In this document: piece by piece, positions 42,632-51,366 of the stretch
Layout: each line of letters starts with the position of its first letter
Position numbering within the stretch: the first letter of the stretch is position 1
DNA from: Leptonema sp964619535
GTDB lineage: Bacteria > Spirochaetota > Leptospiria > Leptospirales > Leptonemataceae
DNA length: 64,000 nucleotides
Direction of reading: 5' to 3'
Assembly: GCA_964619535.1 (NCBI GenBank)
Contig: CAZUEX010000004.1
Coordinates: 124,001 to 188,000, forward strand
Notes under the pieces: generated by a model
Told to the model about the DNA's origin: nothing
The model's input: the letters and a program-made list of their open reading frames with translations, nothing else
The model's database searches: none
Program-made: the position numbers and the translations under genes

Positions 42632-44854
42632 ATGACACAGAAGATCATCTGGACAAAAATTGACGAAGCGCCCGCTCTTGCGACGTATTCGTTGCTTCCT
42701 ATCATAAAATCGTATACCAGAGGAACCGGCATTGAGATTGAAGTGCGAGACATTTCTCTGGCCGGTCGTATTATTGCTGCCTTTCCCGACTATCTGAAAG
42801 ATGACCAGAAACAATCCGATGACCTGGCCTATCTGGGAGAGCTTGCCAAAAAGCCAGAAGCGAATATCATCAAGCTGCCAAACATCAGTGCCTCCGTTCC
42901 TCAGCTGGAGGGGGCCATCAAAGAGTTGCAGGAGCAGGGATACGCAGTTCCTGATTATCCGCGCGAGCCCGCCACTGAAGAAGAGAAGGCCATCCAGGCC
43001 CGTTATGCCCGTGTTCTGGGCAGTGCTGTAAACCCTGTTCTGCGTGAAGGAAACTCTGACCGACGTGCGGCAAAGGCTGTAAAAAAATTCGCCCAGAAGA
43101 ATCCACAACACTCCCTGAAGCCCTGGACAAAGCCTTCAAAGGCACGCGTGGCCACGATGAAGGAAGGTGACTTTTATGGCAGCGAGAAGTCGACGACCGT
43201 TCCTTCTGCCGTAAATGTGAAGATTGAATTTGTTGCAGACGACGGACAGACAAAGGTCCTGAAAGAGAAGCTGCCTCTTAAGGCCGGCGAGGTAATCGAT
43301 GCTGCTGTTATGAACGTTGCTGCCCTGCGTAAATTCTATGCAGAGCAGATCGAGGCATCGAAAAAAGACGGAACGCTGCTGTCGCTGCACCTGAAAGCGA
43401 CCATGATGAAGGTCTCTGATCCCATCATGTTCGGTCATGCCGTGTCTGTTTACTACGCCGAGGTTCTCGAAAAGCATGCCGACACCATCAAGCAGCTGGG
43501 AGTGAATCTGAATAACGGTATTTCCGAACTGTATGCACGTATTCAGTCTCTGCCAGAAGAGAAGCGTCGCGAGATTGAGAACGACATCCAGCAGCTTTAT
43601 ACCAAACAGCCGCCGCTGGCCATGGTGGACTCTCGCAAGGGGATTACCAATCTGCACGTTCCCAATGACATTATTATCGATGCTTCGATGCCTAACGTGA
43701 TTCGCGACGGCGGAAAGATGTGGAATGCCAAAGATGAGCTGCAGGACACCGTGGCCATGGTTCCTGACCGTTCCTATGCAACGATGTATCAGGCAATTAT
43801 CGAAGATTGCCAGAAAAACGGTCAGTTCGATCCGTCGACCATGGGCAGTGTATCCAACGTAGGGCTCATGGCGCAGAAGGCCGAAGAGTATGGATCGCAC
43901 GATAAGACGTTCGAAATGGATGCGGCCGGTAAGGTGCGGGTCGTGGATGAATCGGGCAATGTGCTGCTTGAGCAGAACGTGCAGCAGGGCGACATCTTTA
44001 GAATGTGCCAGACGAAGGACGAGCCCATTCGCGACTGGGTGAAGCTTGCCGTAACCCGCGCTCGTGCTGCCGGCGTGCCCGCTGTATTCTGGTTGGACAG
44101 CAATCGAGCTCATGATGCGGAGCTGATCAAGAAGGTTGAAGTGTATCTGAAAGAGCACGATACGACCGGACTTGAGATCAAGATCCTTGATCCCGTTTCG
44201 GCCATGCAATTCTCTCTGGAACGTATCCGTAAAGGACAGGACACGATTTCTGTAACGGGTAACGTTCTTCGCGATTATCTGACCGACCTGTTCCCGATTC
44301 TGGAGCTGGGCACATCTGCGCGTATGCTTTCGATCGTTCCTCTGCTCAATGGTGGCGGTCTGTTCGAGACGGGAGCAGGTGGATCGGCTCCGAAGCATGT
44401 GCAGCAATTTCTGTCAGAAGGCCACCTGCGCTGGGATTCTCTCGGTGAGTACTGTGCTCTGGTTGCCTCTCTTGAACACCTTGCGGCTCGGTTCAAAAAC
44501 GAAAAGGCTGCAGTACTGGCCGAATGCCTGGACCAGGCCGTGGGGGCTTTCCTTGAGAATGGACGTTCTCCGTCCCGTAAGGTTGGAGAACTGGATAACC
44601 GCGGCAGTAACTTCTATCTCGGCCTTTACTGGGCTGAAGCCCTGGCCGCCCAGGATAAGGACCAGGAATTGAAGACTCGCTTCTCGGCTATGGCGAAAGC
44701 CTTGAAAGAAAACGAAGCGAAGATCATCGATGAGCTGAATGCAGCACAGGGCAGCCCTGTGGATATCGGTGGTTACTATCATCCCGATGATGCGAAGGCC
44801 TCGGCTGCGCTGCGTCCCAGTGCAACGCTGAACAACATCATCGATTCTCTCTAA
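42632..44854 (+). CDS. icd: NADP-dependent isocitrate dehydrogenase, monomeric type
   Basis: A 740-residue protein, the normal length for monomeric IDH (IDH-II), which is unrelated in length to the ~420-residue dimeric form. Features include the start IIWTKIDEAPALATYSLLPII, KLPNISASVPQL, LKATMMKVSDPIMFGH, the late AVFWLDSNRAHD, and the ending of the substrate domain GGLFETGAGGSAPKH. It decarboxylates isocitrate to 2-oxoglutarate with NADP in the TCA cycle. A GAGGAG ribosome site precedes the ATG. A terminator follows at once. Confidence 0.96.
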   Translation: MTQKIIWTKIDEAPALATYSLLPIIKSYTRGTGIEIEVRDISLAGRIIAAFPDYLKDDQKQSDDLAYLGELAKKPEANIIKLPNISASVPQLEGAIKELQEQGYAVPDYPREPATEEEKAIQARYARVLGSAVNPVLREGNSDRRAAKAVKKFAQKNPQHSLKPWTKPSKARVATMKEGDFYGSEKSTTVPSAVNVKIEFVADDGQTKVLKEKLPLKAGEVIDAAVMNVAALRKFYAEQIEASKKDGTLLSLHLKATMMKVSDPIMFGHAVSVYYAEVLEKHADTIKQLGVNLNNGISELYARIQSLPEEKRREIENDIQQLYTKQPPLAMVDSRKGITNLHVPNDIIIDASMPNVIRDGGKMWNAKDELQDTVAMVPDRSYATMYQAIIEDCQKNGQFDPSTMGSVSNVGLMAQKAEEYGSHDKTFEMDAAGKVRVVDESGNVLLEQNVQQGDIFRMCQTKDEPIRDWVKLAVTRARAAGVPAVFWLDSNRAHDAELIKKVEVYLKEHDTTGLEIKILDPVSAMQFSLERIRKGQDTISVTGNVLRDYLTDLFPILELGTSARMLSIVPLLNGGGLFETGAGGSAPKHVQQFLSEGHLRWDSLGEYCALVASLEHLAARFKNEKAAVLAECLDQAVGAFLENGRSPSRKVGELDNRGSNFYLGLYWAEALAAQDKDQELKTRFSAMAKALKENEAKIIDELNAAQGSPVDIGGYYHPDDAKASAALRPSATLNNIIDSL

Positions 44855-44879
44855 TATACCACTGTATGAGTCTGATGAT

Positions 44880-44912
44880 AAACCGGAGGTAATCCCAATC
44901 TCCGGTTTATTT
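44880..44912 (+). terminator. Rho-independent terminator of icd
   Basis: AAACCGGAG and CTCCGGTTT form a perfect nine-pair stem with an 11-base loop, followed by A-TTTC. It is 25 bases after the icd stop. Confidence 0.75.
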
Positions 44913-44976
44913 CTGTTCATCGAGTGCAAAAAATATCCTTGGCAGCTGTGTCAGGTTTGATACAGCTGCTGTCAGG

Positions 44977-45813
44977 ATGACAGAGAAGGTTGTTTTTCTA
45001 ACCGGGGCGGCCGGCGCAATTGGGTCCGCTACAGCGGAGAAGCTGGCAGAGCGGGGATGGACTCTCTACCTCGTTGATCTGAAAAGCAGAAAAAAGGATC
45101 TGGAAAACCTGAAGACCTCCCTTCCGGGATCGCATTTTGTCGATTCTGTCGATCTGCGTGATAACAGGTCGATCCACAGTGTGGTGAAGCGCTGTATTGC
45201 GCGTACCGGCAGGGTGGATGTCCTCATCAACAACGCAGGGTTGATGCATCCGGCTCCGCTACTTGAAACAACGGACGAAGAAATCGACGATCAATTGCAG
45301 ACGAACCTTTACGGAACATTGCATCTGACCCATGCCATGCTTCCTTCGATAATTGAGAGTCGTGGCAGTATTGTTTTTGTATCATCTCTTGCCGCAATCG
45401 TTCCCGCTCCCATCCATTCTGTATATGCAGCAACCAAGGCAGCCGTTCGCAGCCTGTCGTTGAGTCTGCACTTCGAGCTGCGTCCTTATGGAGTGAGTGT
45501 GAGTTGTGTTCTGCCTGGAACCGTTTCAGGGCCTATGACCAGCCGCATGGCCCGGCGTAAAAGTTCGCCTATGGCCTATGTGAATCCTCCCATTGAGCCG
45601 GTCAGTGTCGCTGCGTCGATTGATGGCGCTGTATACTCTGGAAAACCCGAATTCTACGTGCCGTATAATCAGGGGTTGCTTTCCAGGCTGGGAGTGCTGT
45701 TTCCCGATCTGCTGCATATCATCTATCCGGCGATGGCAAAGAAAGGAAAACGGAACTACGAAGCATGGAAGGCAAGCGGTCTCTTTGCAGCAGAGGAGAA
45801 GAACAAAGGATGA
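44977..45813 (+). CDS. short-chain dehydrogenase/reductase
   Basis: A 278-residue classical SDR: cofactor loop FLTGAAGAIGSATAEKL, N-N-A-G near residue 87, catalytic Ser in VFVSSLAA and Y-x-x-x-K in YAATKAAVRSLSLSLHFEL. A long C-terminal part (RLGVLFPDLLHIIYPAMAKKGKRNYEAW) is like the membrane-associated SDRs of lipid metabolism. The substrate is not predictable. Its last four bases overlap the adenylate cyclase start (ATGA), an odd coupling of an oxidoreductase and a signalling enzyme. Confidence 0.85.
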   Translation: MTEKVVFLTGAAGAIGSATAEKLAERGWTLYLVDLKSRKKDLENLKTSLPGSHFVDSVDLRDNRSIHSVVKRCIARTGRVDVLINNAGLMHPAPLLETTDEEIDDQLQTNLYGTLHLTHAMLPSIIESRGSIVFVSSLAAIVPAPIHSVYAATKAAVRSLSLSLHFELRPYGVSVSCVLPGTVSGPMTSRMARRKSSPMAYVNPPIEPVSVAASIDGAVYSGKPEFYVPYNQGLLSRLGVLFPDLLHIIYPAMAKKGKRNYEAWKASGLFAAEEKNKG

Positions 45814-47918
45814 GGCGGAGGTTTCGGGGTGGTTGGTCGGCCGTTTTGCTTCTGTGTGGAACCGGCCTGTTTGCCGCTCCCATCGATATAACCTCGTTGA
45901 GGGGGGACCGACCGATTGGAGAGCGAACCGAGATCCTGGAAGATCGTTCCGGTCAGCTCGAAGTATTGCAGGTACTGAAAAGCCAGGACTTTCAAAGGCC
46001 CTCGGAGGCGGTGCCAAATCCCGGCCAGACGAATTTTGCTTACTGGTTTCGTTTTCGGCTGCAGAACAATTCTGAAGCTGTGGTGGAGCGCCTGTTGGAG
46101 GTCGATTACAGCAATATTGATGAGGTGGATTTTTATCTTTATTCAGGAGATCGGCGTATTCGGCATGAAAGGACAGGCATGTCCATGCCGTTTGATACGC
46201 GTCACTTTATTCACCGAAACTTCGTCTTTCCAGTCAGTGTGCCACCTGCCACGGAATATACGGTTCTTCTGCGCTTGAAAACGAGTGGAGGGTTATACGT
46301 TCCGCTCTATCTGTGGACGCGCAGCGAGTTTTTGCAGACCTATGCCAATGTACAGCATGGCCTTGGCATATACTACGGAGTCATGCTTGTCATGATTCTG
46401 TACAATCTGTTTGTTTTTGTTACGGTAAAGGACAAAAGCTATCTGTACTACGTTCTGTATATCGGTGCTTTTCTTGGTATTCAGCTTACGTTAACCGGAC
46501 ATGGGTTTCAGTATATCTGGCCCGATCTGCCGTGGCTGCAGAGAAATGCCTATGTCATGTTTACAGGTATCTGTCTGTCATCCTTGATAACCTTTTCCAG
46601 ACGATTCCTGAACGCAGAGCAGATCGTAGGCCCGCGAATTGAGCGGGCGGTGAAGATCTACGGATATATGCTTCTGGCCCTGATAGGATCGGTGTTCATC
46701 GTTCCACCCGAGGTTTCTGTGAAGATCGCTTTGCTGTTTACCGTTCCTGTTCCCGTGATTGTTATGGGGCTTGCCATAGCAGCACTGATAAAAGGCTTCA
46801 GGCCTGCGCGCTATTTTCTATTGGCCTTTACGGTGTTGATTGTTTCGGGGCTGGTTGTTGCCCTGCAGTTTCTGAGTATTCTTCCTTCTTCGTTCTTAAC
46901 CGACTACGGCCTGTACGTTGGCTCTGCGATGGAGGTCATCCTCCTTTCCATTGCTCTGGCTGATCGCATCAATGTGATGAAACAGGAAAAAGAAGAAGCA
47001 CAGGCCAGAGCGATTGAAATGCAGAAGGTCTTAACAGAATCGTATGCCCGGTTTGTTCCCCGTGACTTTCTGTCCATGCTCGGAAAGGAATCCATTCTTG
47101 ATGTAAGGCCTGGAGATCAGGTGCAGAAAGAGATGGCGGTGCTGTTCAGCGACATCCGATCGTTTACAACCCTGTCCGAGCAGATGACGCCGGAAGAGAA
47201 CTTTAACTTTATTAACGCCTATCTGGGAAGAATGAATCCCATTATACAGAAACATGCAGGATACATCGACAAGTATATTGGCGATGCCATCATGGCTCTT
47301 TTTGAACGGAGTATTATCGATGCCATTCGCGCCGGAGTTGAGATGCAACGCTATCTACTTCAATACAATGAGACAAGGGCGCATCAGGGTTTTATGCCCG
47401 TGCGAATCGGCATTGGAATCCATTCTGGAACGCTGATGCTGGGGACCATCGGTGATGAGGAGCGTCTGGAAGGTACGGTGATTTCAGATACCGTGAACCT
47501 TGCTGCCCGGATCGAGAATCTTACCAAGGTATACGGCGTACGGATTGCTGTAAGCGAAACGGCTGCACTGTCCATTAACGAGAATGGCAGCAGCGATCTG
47601 CATTACCGGTTTCTGGATCGAGTTCGGGTGAAGGGGAAGGCGAAGCCCATCTCTGTGTATGAGGTGTTCAGTGGCGACGAGGATGAGGCGATTGCGAAGA
47701 AAATGGAGACGCGCAATACCTTTGTAAGGGCTGCATCGGCCTTTCATTCTCGACGTCTGGCTGAAGCACGGGAACTTTTTGAAGAAGTGGCCGAACAATT
47801 TCCTGAAGATACGGTTACACAGCTGTATCTGAACCGCCTGATGACATTATCGGGCCGGGAAGGCAGCCATGCTGACATGCGCTGGCAGCCTGCTGAGGGA
47901 AGCGATGGCAGATCGTAG
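45810..47918 (+). CDS. 7TM-DISM adenylate cyclase (class III)
   Basis: A 702-residue protein from ATG 45810. A signal peptide (to about residue 24) leads to a periplasmic 7TMR-DISM extracellular domain (~30-165), then seven hydrophobic helices (~175-380) and a short coiled coil. The class III cyclase domain (~430-610) has VLFSDIRSFTTLSEQM with the metal Asp residues, IDKYIGDAIMALF and TVISDTVNLAARIENL. The Lys in DKYIGD and the Asp in ISDTVN are the usual ATP-selecting residues, so the product should be cAMP. A TPR-like helical tail ends the protein. The DISM domain may bind carbohydrates. A double cNMP-binding protein in the window is a possible receiver. Confidence 0.9.
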   Translation: MRRRFRGGWSAVLLLCGTGLFAAPIDITSLRGDRPIGERTEILEDRSGQLEVLQVLKSQDFQRPSEAVPNPGQTNFAYWFRFRLQNNSEAVVERLLEVDYSNIDEVDFYLYSGDRRIRHERTGMSMPFDTRHFIHRNFVFPVSVPPATEYTVLLRLKTSGGLYVPLYLWTRSEFLQTYANVQHGLGIYYGVMLVMILYNLFVFVTVKDKSYLYYVLYIGAFLGIQLTLTGHGFQYIWPDLPWLQRNAYVMFTGICLSSLITFSRRFLNAEQIVGPRIERAVKIYGYMLLALIGSVFIVPPEVSVKIALLFTVPVPVIVMGLAIAALIKGFRPARYFLLAFTVLIVSGLVVALQFLSILPSSFLTDYGLYVGSAMEVILLSIALADRINVMKQEKEEAQARAIEMQKVLTESYARFVPRDFLSMLGKESILDVRPGDQVQKEMAVLFSDIRSFTTLSEQMTPEENFNFINAYLGRMNPIIQKHAGYIDKYIGDAIMALFERSIIDAIRAGVEMQRYLLQYNETRAHQGFMPVRIGIGIHSGTLMLGTIGDEERLEGTVISDTVNLAARIENLTKVYGVRIAVSETAALSINENGSSDLHYRFLDRVRVKGKAKPISVYEVFSGDEDEAIAKKMETRNTFVRAASAFHSRRLAEARELFEEVAEQFPEDTVTQLYLNRLMTLSGREGSHADMRWQPAEGSDGRS

Positions 47919-47921
47919 TTC

Positions 47922-49397
47922 TTATGGATAACCAAAAGCCTGGATACGGTGATTACCCGTGTCTACGACAATGACCCTGCCATTGCTATCGACGGAAATA
48001 CCCTGGGGACCGTTGAACTCGCCGTTTCCAGCACCCGCAGTCCCGGCGCTACAGCCAGAATAGCATACAGGGACTCCCGGCCCTCCTACATCCCTGCCCC
48101 ACATGCGCAGAAAGATACCATTCGCAGCGAACTTTTGAATGCGGTTTCCGTCGGCTACGTAAATGGATCCATCGGCAGCCACAGCGACGTCACGAGGAGA
48201 GATGAATTCCTGTTCTGCTGTTCCTGTAGTCCCTGATGAGCATCCGCCTGTACAGATAAAACCCGTGGCTCCGTCGACGCCCTTTCCCCACATCTTCAAA
48301 AAGGACCCGGATGTATCAAAATGCTGTATACGGAAGGTCGTGGGTTCTGCTACCCAGAACGATCCGTCGGTTGCCACCCCATTGCCCTCGGGCGATGTAA
48401 ACTGCCCTTCTGCCGTACCGGTTGTTCCCGTTGAGCATCCTGCATTGCATATGTCGGTGCCGGCTCCTCCCACATCACGCCCTAAAACCAGGATGGGAGT
48501 ACCCGACGCCGTATCGAAGATCTGAATCCGCTCTGCTGCTTTGTCGGCAACGATTAAGCGATTGCCTGAAAGCCCCAGATCCGCTATATCACCCGGGAAC
48601 AGTCCTTCTGCAGCGCCAGGACCACCGAAATCTGTGATGAACGTCCCGGCTTCATCATAGACCATGATGCGCGGACAGGGCGCTGCAAGATGGCGGTCGG
48701 CAACGTAGACACGCCCCCCTCCAACGGCAATGCCTGACGGGGTATCGAGATGTGGCTGTCCGACTGAACAGTCTCCCAGTCCACCCGAGCAGAGGGGACC
48801 GTAGCAGAAATGCGTTCCCGCTCCACCTACGTTCTGTCCCCACATGACGTTGAATGTGCCATCGGGCAGGTAGCGGTTAACGCGAGGCTGATAGTAGGTT
48901 TCCGAAATGAAGATGTTATTGCTGCTGCCGATCCCCGACCATTGCGGAAGATAGAAGTGCCCGGCATTGCTTCCAGAGGCGCCCACGGCATAGAGAAAGC
49001 CGAATCGACGGTATGTGGTGCTCTGCACCGGGTCGGTGCTGCCATCAGAAAGGACAGCAAGCACCTTCACGGTGACGATCTCGGCCAGGCCTGAATCGGG
49101 AAGGACGAAGGGCGTGGCGTATACGCTTGAGGAGGTGGTCGGCGTCGTTCCGTCCGTGGTATAGTACAGGGTGGCCCCCGGGTCCGGATGGCTCATGGAT
49201 ACGGTGATCTCTGAGTCATAGTATCCACCGGCAGGCAGAATCGTAGCCACATTGGCCTGCTGGCTGGCGCCTGTCAGACCTGATGACAGAGAAGAGAACA
49301 GTGCCAGTTCGCATTCTCCAGACTCACAGGGCAGGGAGGGCAGGCAGCCCGTGGCGAGGAGACAGGACAGTAATAGGAGCCTGAAGAGCGGATTCAA
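47922..49397 (-). CDS. NHL/beta-propeller lipoprotein with a chitobiase-like domain
   Basis: A 491-residue protein. TTG 49397 is preferred as start: it has an AAGGTGG ribosome site and gives a compact lipoprotein signal (NPLFRLLLLSCLLATGC, lipidated Cys18); the frame is open further to 49433. A domain like chitobiase C-terminal/FN3-associated repeats follows (GGYYDSEITVSMSHPDPGATLYYTTDGTTPT). Then come about five NHL-type propeller blades. Three blades carry a near-identical cysteine insert of the form V-G-G-x-G-x-x-x-C-x-x-G-C-S-x-G-T-x-G. The fold suggests a surface-exposed binding protein. The cysteine inserts may make disulfides. The ligand is unknown. Confidence 0.8.
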   Translation of the reverse strand: MNPLFRLLLLSCLLATGCLPSLPCESGECELALFSSLSSGLTGASQQANVATILPAGGYYDSEITVSMSHPDPGATLYYTTDGTTPTTSSSVYATPFVLPDSGLAEIVTVKVLAVLSDGSTDPVQSTTYRRFGFLYAVGASGSNAGHFYLPQWSGIGSSNNIFISETYYQPRVNRYLPDGTFNVMWGQNVGGAGTHFCYGPLCSGGLGDCSVGQPHLDTPSGIAVGGGRVYVADRHLAAPCPRIMVYDEAGTFITDFGGPGAAEGLFPGDIADLGLSGNRLIVADKAAERIQIFDTASGTPILVLGRDVGGAGTDICNAGCSTGTTGTAEGQFTSPEGNGVATDGSFWVAEPTTFRIQHFDTSGSFLKMWGKGVDGATGFICTGGCSSGTTGTAEQEFISPRDVAVAADGSIYVADGNRIQKFAANGIFLRMWGRDVGGPGVPVCYSGCSAGTAGAGNGEFNGPQGISVDSNGRVIVVDTGNHRIQAFGYP

Positions 49398-49509
49398 CTT
49401 TACCACCTTGCTTGTTGATATTGGCCTGAACAATTACCATTTATGACTTAGAAGCGATTGTCAATCGAAAATATTGAGAATTAGCCGATTCTTAGGCTGC
49501 ATAGATTGT

Positions 49510-49525
49510 TTGTCGGGGCCGACAA
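49510..49525. promoter_or_regulatory. inverted repeat just upstream of the restriction gene start
   Basis: TTGTCGG-GG-CCGACAA is a perfect 7+7 inverted repeat ending seven bases before ATG 49533. It occupies the place of a ribosome site and no Shine-Dalgarno sequence is visible otherwise. It could be an operator, or as RNA a hairpin limiting translation of the nuclease. No controller (C) protein gene is seen nearby. Confidence 0.5.
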
Positions 49526-49532
49526 TTTATGC

Positions 49533-50138
49533 ATGGTGCACGAGCTAACCGTTTCTTTGCAGAGTATCAATGAAACGTTGAATCTGCCATCTGTTGACTT
49601 CCCACTGTACACAAGTCAGTTGATGAACCTGGCCAATCAAAATGCACAGGCCACTCGGCCGAGGATTGTTGGTAATATGAGTGAACTTGTTCAGGAATTT
49701 GGGGGGCGAAATTTCGATCAGTGGGTCTCCTGGTATACCGAAAGGCACCCGGACTCGATCCATGAGGCGACTGAGAAAGTATTTGCTATGCTTCAAAAGC
49801 TAAAGCATGCAATGGATCTCATTGACAAGGAGATGGTAGAAAAATGGATTCGTGATCTTGTGCTGAACAAGACCTTTGCAGGGTTTCGTTTCCAAGAGGC
49901 GATACTCAAGGACGTCGCTACCGCTTTGCGCAGCCATTATCGGATGTCCGATCGTTACGACGAATCTCAGGGAATTGATGGATATATCGGAGAACAAGCT
50001 GTGTCCATAAAGCCCGTTAGCTATAGGGCCAAAAGCATGTTGGCAGAGAGTATTGCTGTGCCGATCATTTTCTATGAAAAGATTAAATCCGGGCTGAGAG
50101 TCGATTATACGCAGGTCGTAGAAGTGTTAGAGCCGTAA
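49533..50138 (+). CDS. MjaI-family type II restriction endonuclease
   Basis: A 201-residue protein from ATG 49533 (TTG 49506 would run through the palindrome). It matches the MjaI family pattern: RPRIVGNMSELVQEF, WVSWYTERHPDSIHEAT, WIRDLVLNKTFAGFRFQEAIL, then ESQGIDGYIGEQAVSIKPVSY. The acidic residues and the S-I-K-P lysine in the last block are the probable nuclease centre. MjaI of Methanocaldococcus cuts CTAG; the same site is likely but not certain here. The gene converges with its methyltransferase and overlaps it by 12 bases. Base composition is more A+T rich than neighbours, suggesting transfer. Confidence 0.83.
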   Translation: MVHELTVSLQSINETLNLPSVDFPLYTSQLMNLANQNAQATRPRIVGNMSELVQEFGGRNFDQWVSWYTERHPDSIHEATEKVFAMLQKLKHAMDLIDKEMVEKWIRDLVLNKTFAGFRFQEAILKDVATALRSHYRMSDRYDESQGIDGYIGEQAVSIKPVSYRAKSMLAESIAVPIIFYEKIKSGLRVDYTQVVEVLEP

Positions 50139-51215
50139 AGCAAATTGCGCTGGCTTCTGCTCTTCCAGTATATCCGCAAGAGATCGTCTCTCGTAGAAGC
50201 CAATCCATCGGTTACCCGTGTCTGTACACTGCCGTAAAAAATGTAGTTGCAGGTGGCGTTCCTGCATTGTCATAACAGGGAATCCAAAAAAATCGTTCCA
50301 GTATCGAATTGGCTTACCTTGCGACTTCCTGGTTTCTATGAAAAGCATGTGATTTCGGATTCGGTTAGCGTTGATATCATTCAATGATCTCCAGGTTGTC
50401 GTCATCTGTTTCTGGACCAGAGGGCGTAATGATTCATCAATGTCAAAACCAATGGAATGTCGTTCCGCCGCCAAAGCTGCCAGCATGGTTGTACCGGTGC
50501 CCAAAAATGGGTCAAGCACAGTATCGTGGCGTAAGGAATACATGTTGATTAACCGATAGGCGAGTTCGAAAGGAAACGCGGCTGTTCGATCTCTTTTCGT
50601 TCCAGAAAACGCTTGTCGAATCCCTTTGAGATCCCAGATGTCAGAAAACCATGTATTGCGTTCTTCCCAGAAGAAGGCCGATTGCGCGCGGCGTAACCGT
50701 TCTTCTGGCGTCTTAAAGGAGCGTTTCCCTTCTTTGCGGAAGATTAGAATGTACTCGTGTTCGAGAGTAACATAGGCACCTGCGGGCAGCATACCACTAC
50801 CCATGAATTTGTTGGGAGCGTTGGTCTGTTTGCGCCAGATAATATTTGGTAGGTTGCGAAAACCAAGAGAGAGGCAGGTTCGCAGAATACGCGAATGGTT
50901 AGAGTAAAGACGGAATTCTTTGGCTATGGAGCGCGTGGCATCGCCGATATTGATACACAAGAATCCCCCCGGGCGCATGACACGGTAGCATTCCTGCCAA
51001 ACGGAGTCCAGCAGGCGATGCATTCGTTCAAAGCACTCTTCAGGGTGGCGATCAATTGATGTGGCATCAAGCGCCGGATCCTGTTCGGCAAAGCTAGCAT
51101 CCCACATCTCAATCATAGGATATGGAGGCGAAGTGACGATTAGGTCTACCGAACCGTCGTCTATGGCACTCATATCCGCGGCTGAACCAGAAATCCAACG
51201 GTGTTCCGTTTTCAC
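50127..51215 (-). CDS. site-specific DNA methyltransferase, N4-cytosine type (MjaI-like)
   Basis: A 362-residue beta-class DNA methyltransferase. The catalytic motif IV TSPPYP is at residues 28-33, ahead of the SAM-binding motif I region DPFLGTGTTMLAALAAERHSIGFDID near 240, the beta order. S-P-P-Y is typical of N4-cytosine enzymes. The N-terminus (W-I-S-G-S-A-A-D-M...V-D-L-I-V-T-S-P-P-Y-P-M-I-x-M-W-D) resembles archaeal CTAG methylases. The convergent MjaI-type nuclease makes this a complete type II system; methylation protects host sites. GTG 51215 is the start. A consensus promoter ends seven bases upstream of it, so the mRNA may be leaderless. Confidence 0.88.
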   Translation of the reverse strand: MKTEHRWISGSAADMSAIDDGSVDLIVTSPPYPMIEMWDASFAEQDPALDATSIDRHPEECFERMHRLLDSVWQECYRVMRPGGFLCINIGDATRSIAKEFRLYSNHSRILRTCLSLGFRNLPNIIWRKQTNAPNKFMGSGMLPAGAYVTLEHEYILIFRKEGKRSFKTPEERLRRAQSAFFWEERNTWFSDIWDLKGIRQAFSGTKRDRTAAFPFELAYRLINMYSLRHDTVLDPFLGTGTTMLAALAAERHSIGFDIDESLRPLVQKQMTTTWRSLNDINANRIRNHMLFIETRKSQGKPIRYWNDFFGFPVMTMQERHLQLHFLRQCTDTGNRWIGFYERRSLADILEEQKPAQFALRL

Positions 51216-51221
51216 ACATAC

Positions 51222-51249
51222 AGAATAGTAGACGCTAAATATTTGTCAA
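51222..51249 (-). promoter_or_regulatory. sigma-70-type promoter of the methyltransferase gene
   Basis: On the minus strand TTGACA (51249-51244), a 16-base spacer and TATTCT (51227-51222) form a near-consensus promoter. The expected transcription start, seven bases after the -10 box, falls on the GTG start codon at 51215. Confidence 0.6.
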
Positions 51250-51366
51250 GTGGCTTGTGGACGGCTTCAGAAGCTGCCTGAGCAAAGGACGTTCATCCTG
51301 AATTCGCGGTGATGTGGTTCGCACCTCATGAGAGTCTGATCTGTGAAGCAGAGCGGCTCTGGCGTC

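Noticed and set aside
43136..44407. A 423-codon open frame antisense to isocitrate dehydrogenase
   Set aside because: Shadow frame within a fully conserved 740-residue enzyme; no independent coding evidence.
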